In this document: positions 37,197 to 46,939 of the stretch, piece after piece
How the letters are laid out: every line of letters begins with the position of its first letter
Numbering within the stretch: the stretch's first letter is position 1
Assembly: GCF_007993655.1 (NCBI RefSeq)
Contig: NZ_CP029077.1
Coordinates: forward strand, 428,744-492,743
Reading direction: 5' to 3'
Length of the DNA: 64,000 bases
Origin: Candidatus Deianiraea vastatrix
Lineage (GTDB): Bacteria > Pseudomonadota > Alphaproteobacteria > Rickettsiales > Deianiraeaceae
Position numbers and translations under genes: made by a program
The notes under the pieces: generated by a model
What the model was told of the DNA's origin: nothing
What the model saw: the letters and a program-made list of their open reading frames with translations, nothing else
Databases searched by the model: none

Positions 37197-37224
37197 ATTG
37201 TAAAAATTTTTTTTTAATATGCAA
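37197..37224 (-). promoter_or_regulatory. promoter of the NPYATQPLR-repeat gene
   Basis: Minus strand: TTGCAT (37219-37224), 16-bp spacer, TACAAT (37197-37202). The TTG of the -35 is in frame with the gene, so a longer start there is an illusion; ATG 37176 follows about 14 nt after the likely transcription start. Confidence 0.65.
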
Positions 37225-37306
37225 GGTATTTTTAATTATTTTTTTTTATTGACATTATTTTAATCTATCAATTTACTTTCAAAGTATTTAATAATTTTAT
37301 CAAAAT

Positions 37307-38041
37307 ATGAAAATTTTTGCAATATTGAATATTACGAAAAATTCTTTTTCACAAGATGGCTTGGTTGAAATCGACAAAATTGAAGAACGAATATTAAATT
37401 TTAAGTCAAAAAATGTATATGGAATCGATATTGGGTTTCATGCTACAAATCCATCTACGTCTTTGGTTGATGAAGATGTAGAATTTAATAATTCTTCTGA
37501 GATTTTGCCTCAAATAATGCATATTTTAAAAGGAATTAATCTTTCTATTGATACATTTTATCCAAGTGTTGCAAGATTTGCATGTGAGTTGGGATTCTCG
37601 TATATAAATGATGTTAATTTTTGCCGTAACGAAGAAATGCTTGGCATTTTAGAGGAATTTATCAATGTAAAATATATATTAACTCATAGTTTATCTATTC
37701 CTGTAAAACGCGATGAATGCTTATCTTTTGATAGAAATATTATAGAACAGTTATTAGATTTATTCAATGATAAATTAAAGATTATTTGTAAAAAAATTGA
37801 AAAGAGTAGGGTTGTTATAGACCCTGGTATAGGGTTTGGTAAAAATGTAGATCAAAATTGGGAAATATTAAGGAATTTTGAAAAATTTAAATCTCTTGGA
37901 TGTAAGCTTTATCTTGCTCACTCAAGAAAGCGTTTTTTATCTGAAATAAGTGATGAAATCAAAGATCGTGATATAGCAACTAAAACTATTTCAAAAATGC
38001 TCGAAAATATAGCGGATTACGCTCGCATTCATGATGTTTAG
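37307..38041 (+). CDS. folP: dihydropteroate synthase
   Basis: FolP couples p-aminobenzoate and the pterin diphosphate in folate synthesis. The 244-residue TIM barrel is slightly short but has the family signatures: ILNITKNSFSQDG (usual LNVTPDSFSDGG), GIDIGFHATNPS (usual DIGGESTRPG, altered), LSIDTFYPSVA, YINDVN, ILTHS, VVIDPGIGFGKNVDQN, AHSRKRFL and the C-terminal RIHDV. The second motif is clearly divergent, so catalytic competence is likely but not certain. Nearby folate genes are not seen. Confidence 0.85.
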   Translation: MKIFAILNITKNSFSQDGLVEIDKIEERILNFKSKNVYGIDIGFHATNPSTSLVDEDVEFNNSSEILPQIMHILKGINLSIDTFYPSVARFACELGFSYINDVNFCRNEEMLGILEEFINVKYILTHSLSIPVKRDECLSFDRNIIEQLLDLFNDKLKIICKKIEKSRVVIDPGIGFGKNVDQNWEILRNFEKFKSLGCKLYLAHSRKRFLSEISDEIKDRDIATKTISKMLENIADYARIHDV

Positions 38042-38109
38042 TATTATAAAATTTAATATTCATTGTTAATTTTTGTATTTAATAATTTTAATATCTAATA
38101 TTAGATTTG

Positions 38110-39639
38110 CTATTCAAAATTAACACTTGTTAAAACCTCAAAGCAGAGAAAATCTTCGTATTTGTCGGATTTTTTCACCACCACTAGATTTTCAAGGCGT
38201 ATGCCGTAAAGTCCTTCAAAATAAAGACCCGGCTCAATTGAAAGCACCATGCCAGCCATAAGCGGCACATTTGACGACTTTGAAATGCTGCATGGGCCCT
38301 CGTGTACTGATAAAAATTGCCCAACTCCATGACCTGTTCCGTGTGCAAAGTCAAGCCCGTTTTGCCATAAGTTGTATCTTGCGATTGCGTCAATTTGACC
38401 GCCTGTCGTGCCATTTGGAAAGTGTAAATTTTGCAGCATTTCAAGTGACTTTTGAGCAAGTTCATAGTGAAAATCAGCCTGTGGAAATTGACTATTATAG
38501 TCTCCAAGCAGTAAAGTTCGCGTTATATCTGTGGTTCCAAATTTATACTGCCCGCCTGAATCGATTAGCAAAATTCCGTCTTTTTCGATTTTTTTATTCG
38601 TCTGTAAAGATGGTTTATAGTGTATTATTGCCCCATTTTCATTAAAACCTGCTATTGTTTCAAAGCTAGGGCAGATGAAGTCTTTATCCTCGGCCCGAAA
38701 TTCTATAGATTTTTGAGCAACATCAATTTCCGTTATACTTCCTGCGTTTTCACGAGTCCATGCTATTAATTTTCGCATCGCAATTGCATCTTTTTGATGG
38801 GCAATCTTGATATTTGCGATTTCAATTGGGTTTTTGACGGCTTTTTCGATTAATATTGGGTTTTGCGTGTCAGTAATTTTACAATTTTTGGATATTAAAT
38901 CTACAATTTGGCTGTTTGCTTGATTTTTTGTTATCAATATTTCATCGTAGTTTTTTACAATTTTTTCAATATCTGTAAAGCGCCAAAACAATACAGGGAT
39001 GTCTATTTCATTTTCAAAATTGCCGATTAAATGTATATTTTTTTCATCAATTATTGCAAAACAATTTACAATTGGCGTGCAGTTTTGATCTCTACCTCGT
39101 ATGTTTAAAAGCCAGCAAATTGATGCGGGATCTGTTATAAAATATGGCTTTTTGTTTAATTTATTACGAATTTTTTCTATTTTTTCACAAGCCTGCATGC
39201 CGCTAAACTGATTTTCGTGATGAAATATTTTACTATTTTGTATTTCTGGATTAAAATTAAATTCTCTAAAGACATCAAGTTTTGAAATTAAATTAACTGT
39301 AAAATGCAGTTTTAATTTTTCTACAAAAGAGTGAGAAAAATAGTCAGAAATTATAGCGATTTTAGTGATATTTTCGGATTTTAATTTTTCCATTATGGAA
39401 GTTTGAGCCATGTCAATTACCTCAAAAGTATCGATGTTTAGTTCATTTTTTGCCGAAATCGTATATCTTGCGTCTGTAAACAGGAAATTTTTACCTTTTT
39501 TTCTAATTGCAGCAATTCCGTTTGAGCCAGAAAAATTGGTCACGAATTTTAATAAACTGCGATCAGGATTTACATATTCGCTCAAAAACTCATCTTGGGA
39601 TGGAATTAATAAAATTTCACTTTCATTAAAAAATATCAT
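38110..39639 (-). CDS. Xaa-Pro aminopeptidase (M24B metallopeptidase)
   Basis: Removes N-terminal residues before proline. About 509 residues from ATG 39639 (a TTG four codons upstream is also in frame). Two creatinase-like N-terminal domains (FVTNFSGSNGIAAI, FLFTDARYTISAKNEL) precede a pita-bread domain with all five metal ligands visible: IDSGGQYKFGTTDITRT (two Asp), FAHGTGHGVGQFLSVHEGP (His), SIEPGLYFEG (Glu) and IRLENLVVV (Glu). Such peptidases recycle peptides, useful to a peptide-importing bacterium. Confidence 0.92.
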   Translation of the reverse strand: MIFFNESEILLIPSQDEFLSEYVNPDRSLLKFVTNFSGSNGIAAIRKKGKNFLFTDARYTISAKNELNIDTFEVIDMAQTSIMEKLKSENITKIAIISDYFSHSFVEKLKLHFTVNLISKLDVFREFNFNPEIQNSKIFHHENQFSGMQACEKIEKIRNKLNKKPYFITDPASICWLLNIRGRDQNCTPIVNCFAIIDEKNIHLIGNFENEIDIPVLFWRFTDIEKIVKNYDEILITKNQANSQIVDLISKNCKITDTQNPILIEKAVKNPIEIANIKIAHQKDAIAMRKLIAWTRENAGSITEIDVAQKSIEFRAEDKDFICPSFETIAGFNENGAIIHYKPSLQTNKKIEKDGILLIDSGGQYKFGTTDITRTLLLGDYNSQFPQADFHYELAQKSLEMLQNLHFPNGTTGGQIDAIARYNLWQNGLDFAHGTGHGVGQFLSVHEGPCSISKSSNVPLMAGMVLSIEPGLYFEGLYGIRLENLVVVKKSDKYEDFLCFEVLTSVNFE

Positions 39640-39711
39640 TATTTTTGCCAATAATTCAAAGATACTTGTTGGATAATTATTAAAATGTCAAGAAAAGTTT
39701 TAATATTTCAC

Positions 39712-39740
39712 TTGACAAAATATTAAATTTATGATATAAT
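39712..39740 (+). promoter_or_regulatory. consensus-perfect promoter of the 39764 gene
   Basis: TTGACA (39712-39717), 17-bp spacer, TATAAT (39735-39740). Both boxes match the sigma70 consensus exactly. Leader about 17 nt, T-rich, no SD. Confidence 0.9.
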
Positions 39741-39763
39741 GTTGAAATTTTTTTATTTATTTT

Positions 39764-41533
39764 ATGAATCAACCTAATCAAGAAGAAGTAATTATTTCTA
39801 ATAATCAAAATAGAATTAATGATTTAAAATCTCAATTTGACACAATGATGAAAAGTTTTGAAAATTCGAAAGATTCAAGGCTAAAGCAATTAGCAAATAT
39901 TTCCCTAAATGGCTTTTTGGCACTTGCATCTTTTTATTCTTATTTTGACCTTGGTAAAGATGTAATTGATGATGTCAATAACGACATATTAAACATAAAG
40001 GAAGTAATGTATCAAAGCAATGCTGAAAATGCTAACAATATTGAACAAATTATGAACTATGTTAATAGTACTATTCCAGGCATTATTAAAACATTAAACG
40101 ATACTCAGTATGATTTGAATCCTAACTTTGATAGGAGATCAAGTAATTTTTCTGAATTTTTTCGTAACGACCAAAACAATGCTTACTTTATAAAAAGATG
40201 TGGTCTTGACAAAACAATGTCTTTAGATGATGACTGTAACATGCTTGCAAGGGTTTATCAAGATCAGTTAATTTCGGGAGAAACGAATAGACAAATCCAA
40301 TTATCACGAGATGAATTAGGCAATTTTAGCAATAAAATGAATGAATTGTTGAAATCTGAAATTAACAGAACAAAAGAAGATCGTTTGTTTGATAATGATA
40401 CTTCAATAACACCGGATATGTCTGACGAATATGGTTTGCTTTTCTTATTCCTTGGCTCTCTTGGTTTATTTTTAAACTCAACATCGCAAAAGGCAATAGA
40501 TGACGGTGGTGTTTTGGATAAAGAAAAAGATTTTATAAGGAAAAATCAAGAGTACTTAAAGATTTTAAACCGAAAACAAATGTCTTTACTTTATACTTTT
40601 ATTACCTCTTGCGCTGTTTATCTTGAAAATTTTAATTTACCAGATTCAAAATATAAAAATGCAATTGAACAAACTGGTTTATATGCAGTTCCTATTATGT
40701 ACTCTTTGTACATGTTTGCTTTGTTTGCTCAAAATATTGTCAAACTTGAAATGAGCAATCATCAAATAACAAAAGATCTTGCATTTATGCTAAAAGATAT
40801 TGAGCGTCAATGGACTGAGGCTTTAAGTGGAAAAGATGGTGGAAAGAACAAATACATTCAGGCTTTAATTTCTGAAATTGATTCTTACAAAAGAAAAACT
40901 GGAATTCAATCCGATGATGCGTCTTTCGGTGTTTCACTTGCTTCATCTTTTGTGCAATTTTTCACAATTATACCTCAAATTGCTCAAGATGTTTTATCAA
41001 ATGTTGTTCCAGTATCTTCAAAATCATCTTTTCCATTTGTGAAGTGGAATGGTTTTCATGCTGATCGTATTTTGCCTGAAATAAAAAATACTTGTCAACA
41101 ACTTTGTACAACTTTTAGTAAAGTTATTCAAAATTTAAATTGCTGCAAGGGTAAGAATGATGTAATTGGTGATGATTTTGCTAATTTTGTTACAAAAGAA
41201 GGTGAAGTAGATAAGATTGTGGATAATCTTAATAATGCTGCTATTCTTGATACAAATAAACATCAAGAAGGTCAAAATCTCAACCAGAATAACGAGCAAG
41301 GTCAAGAAGATGAAATTATTGTTTCAGAAGATAAAGAAGAAAGCCAAACTCCTAAGAGTCAAAAAGGGCAGGGTGTTTACGGGAGTTCTTATAGCAGACA
41401 GAGGCAATATGTTGCACCTCGTCAGGAAGAAGAGGGTAATCAGTTTAAAGATCAAGGTCAACAATCGCAATTTTATCAACAAGGAGAAGAAAGAAAATCT
41501 CAAATAGGATTAGGACAGAGTATGAAAAAATAG
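39764..41533 (+). CDS. hypothetical membrane protein with Gln/Glu-rich tail
   Basis: 589 residues, unrecognised. Hydrophobic segments near residues 45-65, 220-240 (YGLLFLFLGSLGLFLN), 270-290 (LLYTFITSCAVYLE) and 305-325 (YAVPIMYSLYMFALFAQNIV) suggest a multi-pass protein, with helical stretches between. The last 100 residues are hydrophilic and Gln/Glu-rich (QNNEQGQEDEIIVSEDKEE). The N-terminus MNQPNQEE resembles MNQPNNEQ of the repeat protein at 25193, and both have perfect consensus promoters. Likely well expressed and lineage-specific; function unknown. Confidence 0.7.
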   Translation: MNQPNQEEVIISNNQNRINDLKSQFDTMMKSFENSKDSRLKQLANISLNGFLALASFYSYFDLGKDVIDDVNNDILNIKEVMYQSNAENANNIEQIMNYVNSTIPGIIKTLNDTQYDLNPNFDRRSSNFSEFFRNDQNNAYFIKRCGLDKTMSLDDDCNMLARVYQDQLISGETNRQIQLSRDELGNFSNKMNELLKSEINRTKEDRLFDNDTSITPDMSDEYGLLFLFLGSLGLFLNSTSQKAIDDGGVLDKEKDFIRKNQEYLKILNRKQMSLLYTFITSCAVYLENFNLPDSKYKNAIEQTGLYAVPIMYSLYMFALFAQNIVKLEMSNHQITKDLAFMLKDIERQWTEALSGKDGGKNKYIQALISEIDSYKRKTGIQSDDASFGVSLASSFVQFFTIIPQIAQDVLSNVVPVSSKSSFPFVKWNGFHADRILPEIKNTCQQLCTTFSKVIQNLNCCKGKNDVIGDDFANFVTKEGEVDKIVDNLNNAAILDTNKHQEGQNLNQNNEQGQEDEIIVSEDKEESQTPKSQKGQGVYGSSYSRQRQYVAPRQEEEGNQFKDQGQQSQFYQQGEERKSQIGLGQSMKK

Positions 41534-41875
41534 TTAATCTTTCTAAAACATTCTACTTGCATTGTAGTTTTCGCAGGAAATCGCTTTTTAGTTGACTTTT
41601 AATTTTCTTTGGTTATAGTGGTTTGTTAAATATTTTTTATTTTTATGAATAAAAATTACAAACCACATAAACAAGATTATGAAAATTTATTTCTGCGTTA
41701 CAAGAAAATGGATGGAATATTGAGATGAAAAGTACCAAGATAAGTACCGAGATTGATATAAGTCCTCCTCAATATCATTAGTATATTCTTGTTTTAATGA
41801 ATAAATATAAACAAAAATGTAAAATAGAGGTTCATTTTGATGTCACTATGAATGATGTATGCAAATATTTAAAAG
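41534..41875 (+). other. spacer with a promoter and two tiny reading frames
   Basis: No firm gene. A promoter (41592-41619) precedes a 27-codon frame at 41645-41728 (MNKNYKPHKQDYENLF...) and a 34-codon frame at 41797-41901 (MNKYKQKCKIEVHF...). They may be remnants of a decayed gene; neither is recognised. Confidence 0.4.
41592..41619 (+). promoter_or_regulatory. promoter upstream of the 41876 gene
   Basis: TTGACT (41592-41597), 16-bp spacer, TATAGT (41614-41619). Nearly the same as the nuoF promoter 760 bp downstream. Confidence 0.6.
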
Positions 41876-42337
41876 ATGGTGGCACTATTCATGATGTTTA
41901 ATATTTTAAATACTTTACAAAATAACGCTTGTGAATTACTTCCTTTCAAAAATCTATCGTCTTGTACAATTGCAAATTTATCTCATTCAAAATATCTTTT
42001 TGAAAACAATATCAACAATAAAGATGTCAATATGCATTTTACAAAATGTTCGTATCGTTTGAAATCTGAAGAAAAAAGCAATATACAAATATCAAAAATA
42101 GTTTATCCAAAAATGGATCTTTCGTGTTTGAAAAAGCCAGAACTAATAGGTCCACAAACAAAGCTGGAATATGTCCTTGACAACAATACTCCGTCAATGT
42201 CAAAAACATTTCAAATTCAGGAAGAAAAAATTTCCACAGAAGACAAAAACAAACTTGTTCAACGCACTGCTTTACATTTGAATCGTTTGCAAAATAAACA
42301 GAACCAACAACAAGGAGGCAATAATTTCCAGCAGTAA
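41876..42337 (+). CDS. hypothetical protein
   Basis: 153 residues, or about 147 from the ATG at 41894. Not recognised. It has several cysteines in the first 90 residues (NNACELLPFKNLSSC, FTKCSYR, DLSCLKK) and a Gln/Asn-rich C-terminus. No signal peptide is clear. It lies between a lineage-specific membrane protein and nuoF, which has its own promoter after it. Confidence 0.5.
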   Translation: MVALFMMFNILNTLQNNACELLPFKNLSSCTIANLSHSKYLFENNINNKDVNMHFTKCSYRLKSEEKSNIQISKIVYPKMDLSCLKKPELIGPQTKLEYVLDNNTPSMSKTFQIQEEKISTEDKNKLVQRTALHLNRLQNKQNQQQGGNNFQQ

Positions 42338-42355
42338 TAAATCTTAAAACTTTAC

Positions 42356-42383
42356 TTGAATTTTAGTTTTTTGTTGTTATAGT
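42356..42383 (+). promoter_or_regulatory. nuoF promoter
   Basis: TTGAAT (42356-42361), 16-bp spacer, TATAGT (42378-42383), about 20 nt before ATG 42404. Confidence 0.65.
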
Positions 42384-42403
42384 GGGTTAATTTTGATGCA
42401 AGC

Positions 42404-43651
42404 ATGCCGATTATAAAAGATGAAAATAGGGTTTTTCCAAATATCGCGCGAAGGGATGAAATTTCTCTTCCTGCTGCTGTTAAAAACGGCGACTTTAAAG
42501 GAGTTAGCGATATTTTAGCAAAAGGAAGCGCATGGATTATTGATGAGGTGAAAAATTCTGGGCTTCGTGGTCGTGGGGGTGCTGGTTTTGCAACGGGCGT
42601 TAAATGGTCTTTTGTTCCAAAGCCTGAAGTGTCAAAAAAACCACATTATTTAGTAGTCAACGCTGATGAATCTGAGCCGGGAACTTGCAAAGATAGGCAA
42701 ATTATAACTTGGGAGCCTTATAAACTAATAGAAGGGATTATATACGCTGCAGCTGCAATTTCGGCGAAAACCGCATATATTTATATTCGTGGTGAATTTT
42801 ACAAAGAATGGCAAATTCTTGAAAATGCAGTACAAGAGTGCTATAAAGCTGGAATTTTAGGCTCAAATATTGATGTTTTTGTTCATCGTGGGGCAGGGGC
42901 ATATATTTGCGGTGAAGAAACAGCTCTTCTTGAAAGCCTTGAGGGTAAAAAAGGAATGCCAAGATTAAAGCCTCCATTTCCAGCGGTATCTGGGCTATAT
43001 GGCTGCCCAACTGTAATTAACAATGTTGAATCAATTGCCTCTGTGCCTGCGATTTTAAAGCGTGGCGCCGCTTGGTATCAATCAATGGGTCGTGAAAACA
43101 ATAGAGGAACAAAGCTTTATGGAATTTCGGGCTGTGTGAATAATCCATGCGTAATTGAAGAGGAAATGTCTGTTCCAATGAAATATTTAATAGAAGAATA
43201 TGCAGGCGGGGTTATTGGTGGATGGGAAAATCTAAAAGCTGTTATTCCAGGTGGCTCTTCATGCCCAATGCTTCCAGCGTCCAGTTGTAATGATGTTTTA
43301 ATGGACTACGATGCACTTCGCGCGGCAGGTTCAAGCTTTGGAACGGCAGGCATAATCGTTATTAACAAAGACTGCGATGTAATTGATGCAATATGCAATT
43401 TGGCGCATTTTTACAAGCATGAATCATGCGGACAGTGCACTCCGTGTCGTGAAGGGACAAGTTGGATGTATTACATAATGTGCGATATTCGTGACGGAAA
43501 GGCAAAAAAATCAGATGTAGACAGGCTTTTTGCACTCACCAAGCAAATTGAAGGCAATACAATATGCGCACTCGCTGACGCTGCAGCATGGCCAATTCAA
43601 GGTCTAATCCGCCATTTCAAAGACGAAATGCTTGAAAGGTGTCAGATGTAG
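42404..43651 (+). CDS. nuoF: NADH-quinone oxidoreductase subunit F
   Basis: NuoF is the NADH-binding flavoprotein of respiratory complex I, with FMN and 4Fe-4S cluster N3. 415 residues. FMN/NADH motifs: [17 protein letters not shown] and [15 protein letters not shown], then [19 protein letters not shown]. The cluster motif [15 protein letters not shown] supplies three cysteines, with the fourth in [12 protein letters not shown]. It stands alone with its own promoter; nuoE and nuoG are not adjacent, so the complex I genes are scattered as in other Rickettsiales. Confidence 0.96.
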   Translation: MPIIKDENRVFPNIARRDEISLPAAVKNGDFKGVSDILAKGSAWIIDEVKNSGLRGRGGAGFATGVKWSFVPKPEVSKKPHYLVVNADESEPGTCKDRQIITWEPYKLIEGIIYAAAAISAKTAYIYIRGEFYKEWQILENAVQECYKAGILGSNIDVFVHRGAGAYICGEETALLESLEGKKGMPRLKPPFPAVSGLYGCPTVINNVESIASVPAILKRGAAWYQSMGRENNRGTKLYGISGCVNNPCVIEEEMSVPMKYLIEEYAGGVIGGWENLKAVIPGGSSCPMLPASSCNDVLMDYDALRAAGSSFGTAGIIVINKDCDVIDAICNLAHFYKHESCGQCTPCREGTSWMYYIMCDIRDGKAKKSDVDRLFALTKQIEGNTICALADAAAWPIQGLIRHFKDEMLERCQM

Positions 43652-43869
43652 GGGTAATTCATTTGAAAGATGTGGTTAAAAATCTCATGAATATAAAAAA
43701 GAAATTTAGGGTTGTATAAACATGCTATCAATTTATTTAATAAATAGCCAAGTATTATTGCAACAATTTTGAAAGTAGTTATATAGCGTTATAATTTAGA
43801 CAATTTGAACAGCTTCTTAATGCAAAATTTGAGTATTTTGAGTTCTAACTTCAAATTGCGTTAAGCGAT

Positions 43870-45270
43870 CTATGCAAAAAGCCCAAGTATAATTTTTGGA
43901 TAAATGCCAAGAATTATGGTAAGTGCAGAAAGTAGATAGAGATTGATTTTTTCATTACTTGAAAGCTCAAGATTTGTAAAATTCGCCTTGTCTCCAAATA
44001 GCAATTTTCTGCAAAGGTGAAGCATGTATGTTGCCCCAAGTATAGCCCCCGATGCCAAAAGAATTGTGTAAATTCCTGAGATTTTTGAAAGGGATGTGAT
44101 GGTCATAATTTCGCCGATAAAGCCTATTGTTCCAGGCAGTCCAACGCTTGCCATTGAAAGAAGGATGAAAACTTTTGCGTAAAATGGGCAAATGGTGTAT
44201 AAATCGCCATATGCGTTTATGTCACGAGTGTGGCTTCGTGAATAGACGATTCCTATCATGTAAAATAGTCCCGCAGACACTATTCCATGGCTTATCATTT
44301 GAAAAATTGCTCCGTTTATTCCATTTTCGTTTAGAGAAAATATTCCGCATACAACATAAGACATGTGTGCTATTGATGAATATGCTATCATTTTTTTTAC
44401 GTCTGTTTGACCCATGGCAACGAAAGAGCCGTAAATTAGGGAAATAAGTCCGATTATTATTGCGTAATTTTGAATAATGTGTATTTGTGGTGTGAAAATT
44501 GGCAAAAGATACTGTATTATTCCAAATCCGCCGAGTTTAATTAATATCCCCGCAAGAAGCATAGATCCGCCAGTTGGCGCTTGAACGTGAGCAAGAGGAA
44601 GCCAAGTGTGGAAAGGAAATGTTGGAATTTTAACGAAAAACCCAATACACATCATACAAAGCAGGGTGATTTTTACATTTTCCGGTATTACCGCAAATGC
44701 CCCTGAATTTGCGATTTGCAAAGGAAGGCTTGATCCAGTTTTTGCATAAAGGTAAATTATTGCAGCCAAGATAAATGAAGATCCAAATATTGTGTATATC
44801 AAAAATTGCTTTGCTGCAATGATTTTTTTCTTCCCACCCCAAAGTAAAATCATGAAAAATACAGGGATTATTGAAAATTCAAAAAAGACGAAAAAAGAAA
44901 GAATATCTTTTGACAAAAAACACAGGCGTAAAGCGATATTTGTTGCAATTAGAAGGTTTATATAAAGACTTGTTTTTTCCTTGATGCTTGTTTTTATGTC
45001 AATTGCAACAAAAATCGAGACTAGGGTTGTTAAAAGAAGGAAAATATTCCCAAGTTTTGTTTCTTGAATTTGCAGTATTGGAATATTTTTTAATTGCAAA
45101 ATAATTGAAAATTTATCAAGAGTCAAAAAAGAGCAGATTGTTAAAAGAAATATTGAAACTGATGTTGCGATAAATATATTTCTCATTACAGAATCTTTAA
45201 GTGTTTTTACAAAGGTATTGAAAAATATATTTAGTATATAAATTGATATTATAGCTATGTTTAAAAACAT
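43870..45270 (-). CDS. nuoM: NADH-quinone oxidoreductase subunit M (antiporter-like)
   Basis: A proton-pumping membrane subunit of complex I, 466 residues, about 14 helices. NuoM/MrpD-type signatures: FPFHTWLPLAHVQAPTGGSMLLAGILIKLGGFGI with the conserved Lys, DVKKMIAYSSIAHMSYV, GAIFQMISHGIVSAGLFYMIGIVYSR and HTRDINAYG (usual HTREI..YGG of NuoM). The essential Glu in FFEFSIIPVFFMILLWGG is present. Because the next gene upstream is MrpC-like, an Mrp antiporter subunit is the alternative, but the HTRDI motif favours NuoM. Confidence 0.85.
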   Translation of the reverse strand: MFLNIAIISIYILNIFFNTFVKTLKDSVMRNIFIATSVSIFLLTICSFLTLDKFSIILQLKNIPILQIQETKLGNIFLLLTTLVSIFVAIDIKTSIKEKTSLYINLLIATNIALRLCFLSKDILSFFVFFEFSIIPVFFMILLWGGKKKIIAAKQFLIYTIFGSSFILAAIIYLYAKTGSSLPLQIANSGAFAVIPENVKITLLCMMCIGFFVKIPTFPFHTWLPLAHVQAPTGGSMLLAGILIKLGGFGIIQYLLPIFTPQIHIIQNYAIIIGLISLIYGSFVAMGQTDVKKMIAYSSIAHMSYVVCGIFSLNENGINGAIFQMISHGIVSAGLFYMIGIVYSRSHTRDINAYGDLYTICPFYAKVFILLSMASVGLPGTIGFIGEIMTITSLSKISGIYTILLASGAILGATYMLHLCRKLLFGDKANFTNLELSSNEKINLYLLSALTIILGIYPKIILGLFA

Positions 45271-45290
45271 GTAATAAAAAGTTATTACTT

Positions 45291-45318
45291 ACGTTAAAAT
45301 GTTTTTTTTAATATGCAA
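45291..45318 (-). promoter_or_regulatory. possible nuoM promoter
   Basis: Minus strand: CTTGCAT with TTGCAT at 45313-45318, 16-bp spacer, TAACGT (45291-45296). The -10 is weak, but the spacing and -35 match other genes here. Confidence 0.4.
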
Positions 45319-45321
45319 GTT

Positions 45322-45687
45322 TTAGTTTTTTGCATCATTGTGGTCGATTTCATCAATTTGAGATTGATAAATTGTTTCATAAAGTTTTGATATTTTTATA
45401 ATCAACGCAAGAGCAATAGATGTAATTGAAAGCCCGACGACTATTGCAGTTAACATTAAAACTTGCGGAATTGGATTTATATAATTTTCAGGCAAAAGTC
45501 CATCTTTTATAATAGGCGGATTTAAAGTATGTTTATAACAAATTGAAATGTAGAAAAGCAAAATTCCGGCTTGCGTAATGTTAAGTGACATGACTTTTTT
45601 GATTAAATTGTCAGAAACAACAATACCAATTAGCCCAACGACTATTATCATTGTGTATATCAAATATGCTGGAATAAAGCTAAACAT
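45322..45687 (-). CDS. MrpC/MnhC-like (NuoK-related) antiporter subunit
   Basis: 121 residues with three membrane helices. The second helix SLNITQAGILLFYISICY and the segment INPIPQVLMLTAIVVGLSITSIALALI match the MnhC/MrpC branch of the NuoK family (usual PLPQALVLTAIVI). It starts 1 nt after lpxA, so it is the third gene of fabZ-lpxA-mrpC-like. Rickettsiales often keep odd Mrp-type subunits for ion homeostasis. Confidence 0.85.
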   Translation of the reverse strand: MFSFIPAYLIYTMIIVVGLIGIVVSDNLIKKVMSLNITQAGILLFYISICYKHTLNPPIIKDGLLPENYINPIPQVLMLTAIVVGLSITSIALALIIKISKLYETIYQSQIDEIDHNDAKN

Positions 45688-45688
45688 T

Positions 45689-46474
45689 TTATAAATTAAA
45701 CGGACAAATACCTATTTTATTATCATTTAGTTTTTCAATAAATTTAATTATTACATCAATATTTTTATCGTCTGGAAAGTCGTTTTTTAGCTTTATTACG
45801 GCGTTTTTGAATATGTGATTTTTACTGCCAATAATGTTAAATCCAGCCAAAATATTGCGAATTTCTTGATTTGTGAAACTTCCCCTTTTAAGACCTATTA
45901 TATTGACCCCTATTATTTCATCGATTTTCACAAGTGCAAAAGGCAAAACATGTCCACGAATAGCCGACATCCCGCCTATCATTGCGTTTTTTCCGATGTG
46001 GCAAAATTGATGAATTCCAGACAGACCGCCAATTATTACATTGTCTTCAATTATGCAATGCCCTGCAATCATCGCACCATTTGCAAGGATTATATTGTTT
46101 CCAATTTTACAATCATGCGCAACATGAGTTTGAGACATTATAAGATTATTTGAGCCTATTTTTGTTGTATTATCTTCAAAATTACTGCCAGAATTTATAG
46201 TTGAGCTTTCTCGTATTATGTTGTTATCTCCGATTTCGACAAAGGTAATTTCGTTTTTATATTTTTTATCTTGTGGTGCAAAACCGATGGAACTAAAGGG
46301 GTAAATTGTATTATTTTTGCCGATTTTTGTATTTCCCGATATACAAACATGCGATTTTAATGTGGTATTTTCGCCAATTTCTATATTTCCATCAAGCACG
46401 CAATAAGGTCCGATATTTACTCCTTCTGCAAGCTTGACATCTTTTCCAATAATTGCAGTTTGATGTATAAACAT
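45689..46474 (-). CDS. lpxA: UDP-N-acetylglucosamine acyltransferase
   Basis: First step of lipid A synthesis: 3-O-acylation of UDP-GlcNAc. 261 residues, standard for LpxA. A left-handed beta helix of hexapeptides (IHQTAIIGKDVKLAEGVNIGPYCVL) with the family motifs SSIGFAPQDKKYKNE, catalytic His in LIMSQTHVAHDCKIGNN, and GGLSGIHQFCHIGKNAMIGGMSAIRG. A cell making lipid A has an LPS-type outer membrane, unlike Anaplasmataceae. It lies 2 nt after fabZ. Confidence 0.96.
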   Translation of the reverse strand: MFIHQTAIIGKDVKLAEGVNIGPYCVLDGNIEIGENTTLKSHVCISGNTKIGKNNTIYPFSSIGFAPQDKKYKNEITFVEIGDNNIIRESSTINSGSNFEDNTTKIGSNNLIMSQTHVAHDCKIGNNIILANGAMIAGHCIIEDNVIIGGLSGIHQFCHIGKNAMIGGMSAIRGHVLPFALVKIDEIIGVNIIGLKRGSFTNQEIRNILAGFNIIGSKNHIFKNAVIKLKNDFPDDKNIDVIIKFIEKLNDNKIGICPFNL

Positions 46475-46476
46475 AT

Positions 46477-46926
46477 TTATTTATCAGAAGATTTTGGTGG
46501 AACCATGGCTGTTATTTCAGCCTCACATGCAAGAACATCGTCAACAAAGCTTTCGGCGGCAAATTTATATACACTGCCTCGAACCTTTAAAAATTTCACC
46601 TTGTGAACAAGGGTGTCTCCAGGGCGAACGATTTTACGAAATTTCGCAGAGTCAATCGACATAAAATAAACCGAGTGATCAACCAAATCAAAGCTTTTTA
46701 TGGCAAGTAATGCTGCCGCCTGGGCAATTGATTCAACTATCAAAACCCCAGGCATAACTGGGTCATTTGGAAAATGTCCTTGAAAAAACTCTTCATTTAT
46801 AGTGACATTTTTTATAGCAGTAATACTTTCTTTTGGCGTTATGGCCGTTACTTTGTCAACAAGTAAAAATGGGTATCTATGAGGTAGCATCGAGATTATT
46901 TCTTTTATGTCAATCATGTTTTGCAC
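46477..46926 (-). CDS. fabZ: 3-hydroxyacyl-ACP dehydratase
   Basis: FabZ dehydrates 3-hydroxyacyl-ACP in fatty-acid elongation. 149 residues with hot-dog fold signatures: LPHRYPFLLVDKV, catalytic His in FFQGHFPNDPVMPGVLIVESIAQ and the conserved Glu in VESIAQ. It is the first gene of fabZ-lpxA, the usual arrangement that links supply of hydroxyacyl-ACP between phospholipid and lipid A. A CTTGCAA-type promoter precedes it. Confidence 0.96.
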   Translation of the reverse strand: MQNMIDIKEIISMLPHRYPFLLVDKVTAITPKESITAIKNVTINEEFFQGHFPNDPVMPGVLIVESIAQAAALLAIKSFDLVDHSVYFMSIDSAKFRKIVRPGDTLVHKVKFLKVRGSVYKFAAESFVDDVLACEAEITAMVPPKSSDK

Positions 46927-46939
46927 AAAATCTAAAAGG

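Noticed and set aside
41888-41901. 14-nt identity with the end of folP (attcatgatgttta at 38028 and 41888), suggesting a folP duplication
   Set aside because: The sequence upstream of the second copy does not encode anything like dihydropteroate synthase; in AT-rich DNA a short match may be chance.
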